From Zygnema circumcarinatum (Eukaryota > Streptophyta > Zygnematophyceae > Zygnematales > Zygnemataceae): a stretch of DNA of 64,000 nt. Positions 55,601 to 64,000 of this stretch are shown piece by piece. The number at the start of each line of letters is the position of its first letter. Positions within the stretch are counted from its first letter, which is position 1. The DNA is taken from contig CM074804.1 of assembly GCA_037447605.1 (NCBI GenBank), forward strand, positions 6,166,162 through 6,230,161, read 5' to 3'. Position numbers and translations under genes: made by a program. The notes beneath the pieces are model-generated. The model made no database searches. It was not told the origin of the DNA and saw only the letters and a list, made by a program, of their open reading frames with translations.

Positions 55601-58600
55601 TCACGATGGTTCTATAGCTGATTGCATGTGCAGATGCGGACGAATTGTCTCAGACAACTTCAACGTGGGCAATTATGCGTATGATGGGCTGATGGGCTTT
55701 GCCACCGGCCCCGAGTCCGTAATTACGGCCTTGGCTTCCGAGGGATTGATTGCCAACTCCTTCTCCATATGCTTGGAGGGCGACGGGACCGATGGCCACC
55801 TCGTCCTCGGGAGGACGGCTCTCCCGAGCGGCGCTGCCTTCGCTTCCGTGAATCACAGGTGTGCTCCAAGTGGATCTATGTCCATGGCAATGCATGTGAA
55901 CATGTTTGAGAAGTAAATGACAGCAGGTTGGAATGGACAATGTCCTTCTTGTCATGTAATAATGAGACAAAATTTCTCTGTATGCTTATCTGCCTTGCAG
56001 TTATTACTGGACTGTGGACTGGATGTCCTTCGCAATTGACGACTCATCACCATACACATTCGAATCTGCCTCAGGCATACCCACCATTTTTGACACGGGC
56101 GCGAGTACGACTTTATTGCCCTCGACAGTCTTTCAAGCCATCTACCAAACTGTGCGTGGAGGTTTCCTGTTCCCGTGGATGGGAGTTAAGCAGTTATATC
56201 ATTGGAAGCAGGGTCAACGTGTCGTTACCTGAATTGTTACTCGTCTGCAGTCATTGCGTGGATACACGCAGCGAGCATTTTCCTCTCGTCACCAATATTC
56301 TTGGAATGGCTATGTAATTGTTGTGGCTGACTTAGGGCAATGCAGTGTTCCTGTATCTGTCTTGCCAGGAATTTCCCCTTAGTTTGCAGGTCGTCCCAAT
56401 GGTTTCTTGTGCAGAATCTGCCTTCCCCGAGTTGGAGCAGTTGGACAGCTGTGGAGCCGTCCGTTTGCTGAGCCGCGATGTGCATGCTTGTTGCCTCGCT
56501 TTTCGCTCGTGGGAGTGCATTTGAGTTCAAGTTGTGGCTGTCGGCAATCTCTTGCAGCTTCACAGTCTGGGCATCAATGCAAATCTTTGCTGAGTTAGGG
56601 CTGCCAAGTGTCGGATGCAGGTGCTGCAGCAGCCCATTCAAGAGCTTGAGGACCAGATTTGCTATGGGGAGAGAGGCAGGCTGTAAGACTCAATTTTTTT
56701 CCATGTAGGAGTCGTGCGAAAAAACTTCCAGAAGTGATGTTTCTCTCAGAATGTAGAATAATTTTGCAAGACACCTTACGCTGTACCACGTACTGGTCAC
56801 TCTTCCTATTGTTTGCTTCTGAGTTTTGAAGCTTTCCTTTTGCAACTTTGCACCTTCCGCAGCCATTGAAGGTGGCTTAAAGTGCATCTGCATAGCACCA
56901 TCTTGAGGATGTGTTTGGCGATTGCAGGACTCCACGAGAGATCGCGAAACGATATCCCAGTTTGACTTTATATATTCGAGGTGTGGACGGCTCTTCTGTC
57001 CAAATGGTTATACCTGCGTTCAATTACATCCTTACATACTACAATGCTACTGTGAGTCATCATGATCTGTGCTATCATGATTTGTCAGTAATCTCTTTCT
57101 GCATGCGGATGTTGTTGCTACCCTCTTTTTCAGCAAGGACGAGGCGGAGGAGGCTTCGCGCTAATGCGGAGGGTGTTGACTTTTGCAGCAAGATTTGACC
57201 TTTACCTGTCCAGGGGCGAGATCAAACTCCAGTACCGTTATAATTGGAGGTATGGTGCAATTCTCTGGCCAACTTTTGAACCACCCATTTTTTAGGATGA
57301 AGCAAACCACATCAAGAAAGACGTTGTGCAGAATTTCTTCCAGGAATGGGCATTGTCTTCGTAGCTCGAGAAATTTGTATTTATTTCGGCCTCCTTGTAT
57401 TTTAACTCTTCATACATGAAATGCTGTGCCAGGAATGTCAATGTATGTTTCTGGTATGGGAAAGTTGAACTAGTGACTGAAAGGAACAATTAATGATGAA
57501 CAGAATGGAAATAGTGCGTGAAATGTGTGCCCAATAGCTATACATCCTTCTGACTGATTAGGATGCTCTCATCAATATCTTATGTAACTTTGTGCGCTAC
57601 TGAGTGGGATAAACTTGAACATTTTGTCTTTAAAGACAAATGAATAATGATTCCGACTTGCCCTCTAACATAGTGAGATGCTTGAAATATTTCTGATTAT
57701 GTCATGAACATCAAACTTGAATGTGACATTCCTCACTCTCATGTTTTCTTCTTCTGTGATTCCGAATGTGATGTGGCAGCCACATGGCTCCGCAACTTTG
57801 ATATTTTGTACCAAACAAAAGATGGCGCCAAATCTATAGGCTGGTATCCTCTCAATTGTATGTTTCCAGGCCTCAACGAACTTTTCGTTTATTGTGCTCA
57901 TGAGGAGCAGCCTCGTCTTGCCAATGTGTGTCACATTCTGTATCTTTTATGCAACATAGTCGAATGTGTGATAGGACTACTGCCAACGCGGGCAACCTTA
58001 AGAAGAGAAATTTGTGGTCGTGGGTCCGCGAGGATCAGTGGTCTGTTGGGAAATGTTGCACGTGCCGGCCTAAAAGTTGATAGAGGAGATACTCTAAGCT
58101 CAGAGTGGTGATTGTGCCTGTTAATTAAATTTCAAACGGTTTTGGTTTCACACTTAAAAAGGCAGGACAAATCCGCAGTTTTGCCATCTGTTATCGGCTG
58201 ATCTGCGCTCGAAGTATACAATCATTCATGTGTCAAATGGATTATGTAAAGGGGTTGGGAATGGAAAACCTGTGACGAGGCAGCTTCCAAAGTCCCTAAG
58301 AACGTTGACAAAAGGTAGCGTCTGACAGCCATTGCTTCTATGGGAGCAGGCACCACTGGTGCGGGGCTGAGCCCGGACGGCACCGTATCCGATGTTCAAG
58401 TGACCTTCCCCCCCGTCACGTCCCCCAAAGCTTCCACCGTTTCCACGATAACAGGTACTGCGTGCTTACCTCAATGGAAATTTCACTCGCCTATCTTGCA
58501 TTTCTGTTTCAGGAATTCGTGATGGCAAAGCATGTTTGTGACCTCCATATATAGGCACCTCTTTGCTTGGACGCAGGTACATTTGCCACTCATATGCATA

Positions 58601-58902
58601 TCATGCATTGTTGATGGATTTGCCCTTAGAAACATTGGTGATCGGTGAATCCCTTGGGCAGCTCTTTAACATTCTGTGATCAGTCATTAAGTGCAAATTC
58701 CCGAAGAACAGACCCATCTTGTCCACAGATCACAAGGTCTTTGTCGAGTGCATTGGCTTGAGGGGGGTAAAATACTGAAAGAGAAGACAGGCTGAACGTC
58801 TTTACTTTCCTTGTCGTCGTCAATGTATCAGTGCCTCGCAGCGGCGGCAAAGGATCGGCAACATCGTCAAGACTCGGTCAGTCCTCTCCCTTCCGCTTTG
58901 AG
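52695..58902 (+). CDS. Secreted A1 (pepsin-type) aspartic protease, 3' end unresolved
   Basis: Exons with matching phase: 52695-52808, 54127-54212, 54671-54800, 55020-55297, 55634-55858, 56001-56151, 56621-56682, 56928-57051, 57189-57249, 57780-57857, 58350-58454, 58832-58902 (about 495 residues so far). Exon 1 is a signal peptide with a poly-Leu core encoded by CTG repeats. The propeptide is very short. The first catalytic motif is VDTGSSLLWVQC (Asp87), and the second, IFDTGASTTLLPS, is in exon 6. Plant nepenthesin-like Cys spacing (CNCLSCNN), QICYGERG and the closing WLRNFDILYQ...IGWYPLNC confirm the family. After that Cys comes a Ser/Thr-rich tail (VSDVQVTFPPVTSPKAST). From 58902 either the exon continues to a stop at 59119-59121, or it splices to candidate exons near 59352 and 59463. 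I could not decide. Confidence 0.86.
54476..54530. repeat. A-rich low-complexity tract
   Basis: aaaaaaatg/aaataaataaag/aataaacaaac runs inside the second intron of the protease gene. No element boundaries seen. Confidence 0.7.
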
Positions 58903-60498
58903 GTAGATGCACTCGGAAGGATTGAGCGTGTTGGGGGCTCACAAATGCAATGGAATCTGATGCTCGAGTGTCCCTTAACTGGCCAGCAAGGCAGATTTAT
59001 ATGCTTCATGCAGTTGCGTGTTCCTCAAGTTGTATTCTCTCCGCCTCAGCACGTTAGCAATCACGAATTTCAGATCTGTATTAAAACTCAGCAAGAATGC
59101 CATATGCATATTTTTTGTTGACGATTTACATGTGCCCTAACATTTTTTTGTTATGGACGACAGGTGTCTGGGATTTCCTCTCCATCCTTCTAATAACAAT
59201 CTCCAGTAGCATCGGAGTTTCTTTTTTTACCTTACCTTGAGCGTTAAAGGGGAGTGTCTGAACCGACCCGTGAATCGGGTAATGGTACAGCTGTACACAA
59301 CGAGCAGCGCTTCTTGTATTGTGCCGGTTTCTTAAAAAAAATTATGTCCAGGTTAATCTCACCTTCAACATGGACAAGAGCTCGTCTGTCAACGCTCTTC
59401 GTCCCTTGAGATGTAGATACGTTTCTGCTTATGTTGGGCTAATTTCCCTTAACTGTTGTCCAGGCGAATGTCACCCACAACATTGGCAAGGTCACTTTTG
59501 CTGGATCTTCTTCCAGAGACTGTAGATACATTTTTCTGTCCATAATTTATACTCAGAATGCATTCATTGTATCTCAATCACATCTATGCCCTACTTCGTC
59601 CTGCCATCACTCCCTTCCCTTTATCAGTCGCTCATCTGTTCTGGTTCATGCAAATAATCATATCCCCTTGGCTTTCGACCTTTGAAGGCGGCGTATGCGT
59701 CTGGTGGGAGAAAGCACTTAGGAAACTTCACTTAATTCACTGCAGGCACACGCAAGTAGAGCCGAACAAGCACAGACTGGCACTCTTCATGGTGAGAATA
59801 GCAGATTGCAAGTGCGAGCATTTCTTAAGAATTGTTTCAATTTTCCATCATTCCACGTATCACCTTGTCTACTCTGGCAGACCAACTGCAGTCAACGTGG
59901 TGTATTTCTGACGAATTCGTACCAAGGTCACAGCATCTGTGACGAGACATTCATGAATGTCACGGGACATTCAATCCAATCCCAGCCAGCCCAGATCGAC
60001 AAACGCGATACATCATGGAGTTGAGCTAGAAATAAGCCGACCGGGCGGCAAGTGCGCCAGCCATCGTCTCTCAAGCTCAGGAGAGAGGCAGAACTGCACA
60101 GATTCCTCTCTCAACATTTTTTAACCCTCCCAAGATGGCCTAGTGATCGGATCTCCAGGAACTGTCCATTTTCGACAGTAGTTCCGGCACTGGTCATGGT
60201 CGGGGGGGAAATGGCAGCTGCTGTAGGGCTCTGGCCAAAGGCATGGAGACATCGCCTCCAGGCGCACGAAACCCAGCCCCTCCATTCATCTGCAGGAACA
60301 TCGATGTTAGCAGAGCTGAAGTGTACTAGCCCGACTTGCATTGCAGCTTGACTTGGAAATCACGGATACACAACATTGCCCAATGCAACAAGGGAAAACA
60401 GGAAAGAGCATGCTCAATAGAGCGAAAGCCCAAGGCATGATAGAAACTCCAAAGCAGAATCAAGAATCCTCAAGTTTGCCATGCCGACATCAAATCCT
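58903..60498. other. Unresolved 3' region of the protease gene and convergent spacer
   Basis: Holds two similar exon-like pieces after tgtccag acceptors, at 59352 (VNLTFNMDKSSS) and 59463 (ANVTHNIGKVTF). Both are followed by a tgtagatac stretch, as if one exon had been duplicated. A further open stretch at 59746-60024 encodes a Cys- and Asn-rich end and stops at 60022-60024. Whether any belong to the protease mature mRNA cannot be told by eye. Confidence 0.35.
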
Positions 60499-63236
60499 TC
60501 ATAACAGAATTCCGCCATTGCTCACCGGCTTCCAACTCTGCTTCGGTGGCAACAGACCAACAATTGCCTTTGTTTCCCCAGGTATCCGTCTATTGCCTCC
60601 TGCCTGCACTACTGCCTCCAATTCTCGCCTAACAGCTGCTTCACGCTCCTCATCTTCTTCCGCAAGCCGCACAGCTCCACCTGACATCCCTCCCTCCCTC
60701 TTCGATTTGCAAACAGAAATTGTTTGCCACAACAATAACAGATTTCGCGCTCTGTATTCTGTAACCGATGGACTCCAATCAATATTCCAAAAGGTTTTAT
60801 CCGCTCCTCCTGTTGTTTGAGTATCAGACTAAATGCATTGTACTGTGTCCACATGTAATGAAGCCTGGCACAAGTTTCCCGAGTGAACTTTCCCAAGTTT
60901 CACGAAGATACCACTCACAGTGCAGAAGAAGAGGCTGCTAACAAAGGATGAAAACAAAGGAAGTCTGAAACGCGGGAATACCTGGCAGGAGGCGGAATAC
61001 ATTGTCCTCGCAAACTACTGCAAACAGGGGGGCCTTCTTCCCTGCCACCACCTGCAATCTCAAGGAGTTTGCAGCTTGAGCGAAAGGAAATAATCCAATC
61101 GAGAAATACCCGTCAGAGGATCATGCACTTTTAAAAAGAAAATCAATCAATTGCAAAACGAGATAGTCACTTACCGCCAACAAGGCTCCCCTTAGGTAGC
61201 TCAATCCACCCCGCCTTTGCACGCAGACATGAACTGCTGTTAAAGCAGCTGCTCCGCGTAACCGCGCTGCTGCCTCATTTGATTGTCGCATGCCCCTTCC
61301 AACCTGCACCTGCCATACAGCCATTCTCACAGTCAAATCCAGTAACAAGCTCTAGGCCCATAGCTATCAAGTGAAAATGCACAAGCATTCAAGTGGGACA
61401 TGACAAAGCCTGCTTATTGAACGCTAAGGTGCTAAGAGGAGATAGGCAGCTGTCCCAATCTTAAACAGGCCAAACAAACCCCAGCTTGTCACAGCACACT
61501 TGTGTGGAACAATATAGCCTTTCAGGTACATCACAATGACCGGCTAAACATTTCGTCCGCCCAATGAAATGAAACATTCAGTTTCCCATTGGCAAATTAA
61601 GTGTTTCTAAGAGTGCAAAGAATAAGCACCATTCTTTCCACAGAGACTCTACATGAAATGCCCTTAGAGATAGAGAGAGAGTTAAAAAAAACTCAGCAAA
61701 TTTACCTCCGAGTAGTCATCTTCAGCAATTTGAGTCGTGTCCCTGCTGCTTGACCCTTCTTGCAAAATGGTTTCAGCCACCTTGATAGAGTTGCTCTTCT
61801 TGACGGGAACATCACCTCTCCCTTGATCTCCTTGTTTCTCATTCGTGGTATCCGTACGAAGGTAAGTAGCGATTGGTGCTGGATCCTGGGCAGTCAGCGG
61901 TGCGTCTGATCCAAGGAAGTGCGCAAAGCGCGACATGCTGCTGCTTCCAGGCACATCCGCCTCACCAAGTCTGGTAGAATCGTCGTCGAACCACTCCGAG
62001 GGCACGTGCGTTCCCATTACCGGATGAAACGAAGGGCTATTTGGTAGGAGCAACAGACCACTGTGTATAGCCCAGGAATTTGGTGGTAAAGTCTTTGAGT
62101 TGGGAATGGGGACATTTTTGGGTCGCAAGCGCAGCAATCCTTCTAAAAGTTCTGCTCGAGCCCTGACGTTGGCATCTGCTGCTGCTTCTAGAACCAGCAA
62201 TCTACTTTCGTAGCCCTCATGTCCCGACTCTTCTGGCACCTCAGCTACACTTGTTTTGGAAAGAAGCTGAGAACCTTCGTGAGCAAGAATTTCCTGCTGT
62301 TTTGGTTTGCGGTTGTCATTCCTTCCAAGTTCACCAAAAGTTGAGCTCCCTGCTTCTTGAGGAACAAGTGGCGCAACAAGTGATTGAACCTGCGAGTTAT
62401 CAAGGCCAAAAAATTGATGTGCAGTGCTCCTGGCGTACTTCTTGGACATGCCTCCAGCCACCCCAGCCGCCTCCCAGGCATCTTCCGGAGTGCACCCATG
62501 GAATCTCGTCTGCCCCTCGCACTCCACCTGCAAACGGGAACTTCAGAACCTCGAAAGAACTCGAAAGAGATATAAAGCTAAAATCGATAGTTGAGGCGTT
62601 GGCAGAAATTTATGAAATAAAGGCTAACGACTCAAAACCTTACCACGAATATGGGGCCATCATTCCCCTGCTCAATTATCTGCACATACTGCTTGCCCTT
62701 GTAGCGCTTTACAGCCTGGTAGCCCACCGGATAGGGAACAGGCTGTCCTCCATCACTAGCACTTCTGCTCAACCCATTTGCAGAAAGTCAGTTCAAGCCT
62801 GAAAGTCTCAAATTGGTCCGCCTTGCAACGAGAAAATCTTTAGGGCAGAAAGAACAACCCTGGGCGCAAGTAGAGTTCTGGCTGTGGTCCTCGATATGCT
62901 CGTCCTACGCTCTCCACAGTGACAAACAGAGGCAGCTTCAGAGGCAGCGAGAGCGCACCCGCAACGCTATCAGTAGATTGCGAACAGGAAGGAGGCCGGG
63001 GCCGCAAGCAGCAGCGACGGCTTGAGGTAGAGCCTGCTTGCAAGCGGCTGCCAAGAACCGCGGTTGCAGCGCAGCGCAAAGTTGCAGCCATGGCGAAATT
63101 TCCTCACTGAGTTCGCTGCCTTGAACTTGAGGCGCTTTTGGCCGTCCGGCCGCCGTTCAAACTTTGGCGCCTTCCTCCGCATGCTCCTTCCTGCGGACGA
63201 GCTTCCGGCTGAAATGGCGGGGGCTGCTGCGGCCAT
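60499..63236 (-). CDS. FYRN/FYRC-domain protein, first exon uncertain
   Basis: Exons with agreeing phases: 62764-62644, 62527-61706, 61303-61175, 61051-60982, 60680-60499, preceded by a first exon in 62970-63236. The second exon has an FYRN-like core (PYPVGYQAVKRYKGKQYVQ, GPIFV). The third opens with an FYRC-like core (FHGCTPEDAWEAA ... FGLDNSQVQSLV). FYRN and FYRC together mark nuclear chromatin proteins such as ATX-type methyltransferases, JmjC demethylases and TBRG1, but no catalytic domain is visible here. The remaining roughly 330 residues (low complexity, then a conserved-looking end RLLPGGAVRLAEEDEEREAAV) match nothing I know. Two starts compete: 63236 gives a Lys/Arg-rich nuclear-type N-terminus, 63091 a transit-peptide-like one. 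Neither donor gives the phase the next exon needs, so a small exon is probably missing. Confidence 0.68.
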
Positions 63237-64000
63237 TGCTTGAAGTCAGGTTTGATTCTTACTGCAGCGGGGTGAGGCCATGGAGGTACCTTTGCAGCCG
63301 ATCGCCGGGCCCTGGCGAGATTTGCATCTTCGCCATGGCAGGCAGGGAGGAGAGCCCCCCGTTCTTACTACGCTTCCAGAGTCAGAGAGGAAAGGCCATG
63401 TGGCAACTGGATGCACCATACCCTGCCCGACAAGCAGCGGCTTGCACATTCTTGTCTGGTGAGCGCTACCTCTAATGAGGTCGTTGTTCTCGAAATCTCT
63501 CAGCCCTTTCTGACAATTCCGGACTGCAATTGCCCAGAGCAATTTGTAGTGTGAGTAGCACTCAGAGCTTTAGTTAGTCTAGTTAAGTTGAGTTCAATGA
63601 AGACAGAAAGTTGGATTCCATCCAGGTGATTGGCTTGTTTGTTTGTTATATTAGGGCGTGGTTGAGCTGTTGCTGTTTGCCGTTCTCACTTTGGTGTAGC
63701 TTTTCTGTGGTTTTGGAATGAGGAGGCAGATATAGGCAGAGTAATTTATTCAGGACAAAGTAAGAATGAAGGAGAAGAAAGAAGAAGAAGAAAGTAGAAG
63801 TAAGAATAAGAAGAAGAAGAAGAAGAAGAAGTAGACGAAGAAGAAGAAGAAGTAAGAATGATAGACAGAATATAGCATTCCGTTCAAAGTAACACGAAAA
63901 CATGAAATGTTGCTTTGACTATGCTTCAACGAGGCCTCCTAGTCGAGTAGTTTTTAGTTTCCTCAAAAAAATAAATCTCTGTCTCTCTTTGCTCATATTT
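63237..64000. other. Upstream region of the FYR gene, no further gene seen
   Basis: Mixed sequence without recognisable domains, ending in a GAA repeat and AT-rich DNA. Confidence 0.5.
63768..63858. repeat. (GAA)n microsatellite
   Basis: gaagaagaa runs with scattered gta interruptions; purine-rich on the plus strand. Confidence 0.92.

Noticed and set aside
56251-56313. Phase-0 exon candidate SLRGYTQRAFSSRHQYSW in the protease
   Set aside because: Joining exon 6 directly to 56621 gives a continuous helix-like AIYQTVLQQPIQELEDQICY that fits the family better.
56415-56600. Protease exon candidate after the gtgcag acceptor at 56414
   Set aside because: The phase-0 frame meets a stop before any phase-2 donor, so it cannot link to the 56928 exon.
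63646-63903. Leu-rich minus-strand ORF at the window end
   Set aside because: Translation of the (GAA)n microsatellite on the opposite strand.

Overview
This is nuclear DNA from a plant-lineage eukaryote, most likely a non-flowering streptophyte (charophyte alga, bryophyte or similar). Four things point there. Genes are split by many GT-AG introns. There is a trichome-birefringence-like (TBL) protein, an R2R3-MYB factor and an ATK-type kinesin-14. A complete Ty1/copia element uses a plant-style initiator-tRNA-Met primer site. A plastid class-C flavodiiron protein (FLVB) is present, and flowering plants have lost that family. The species cannot be named from the window. All exon models were read by eye, by matching splice sites, reading phase and family conservation.

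Layout: 1-2.1 kb holds a possible gene end, a (GGAT)n tract and a 24-bp minisatellite. 2.07-6.7 kb holds a 2.1-2.5 kb segment present twice around a 10-N gap, almost certainly unmerged contig ends. 6.3-12.6 kb (+) is a kinesin-14 gene in 19 exons. 13.6-16.5 kb (-) is a TBL/PMR5 O-acetyltransferase-type gene. 17.9-21.3 kb (-) is a type II membrane glycosyltransferase with a DxD motif, with a second N gap just upstream in a GGGA tract. 23.2-28.3 kb is an intact, young copia element in minus orientation. 30.6-32.6 kb (-) is an R2R3-MYB gene. 33.1-33.5 kb is a small TIR element with 8-bp target duplications. 35.5-44.2 kb (-) is the 12-exon NEMF/Rqc2 gene, with a second TIR element (10-bp target duplications) in one intron. 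44.6-50.8 kb (+) is FLVB, divergent from NEMF across 380 bp. 52.7-59 kb (+) is a secreted A1 aspartic protease. 60.5-63.2 kb (-) is an FYRN/FYRC-domain protein.

The genes are unrelated in pathway (mitotic motor, wall polysaccharide acetylation, glycosylation, transcription, ribosome quality control, photosynthetic electron sink, proteolysis, chromatin), as is normal for a plant chromosome. Two themes recur. Clusters of a (C)CGTACGG-like motif with GTAC core sit upstream of several genes and also in the U3 of the copia LTR. GGGAGG-type purine tracts sit in the leaders of most genes. No wholly new system was found. The points most worth following are the GTAC motif clusters, the two TIR elements, the copia ORF that starts in its own LTR and reads through its primer-binding site, and the assembly duplication.
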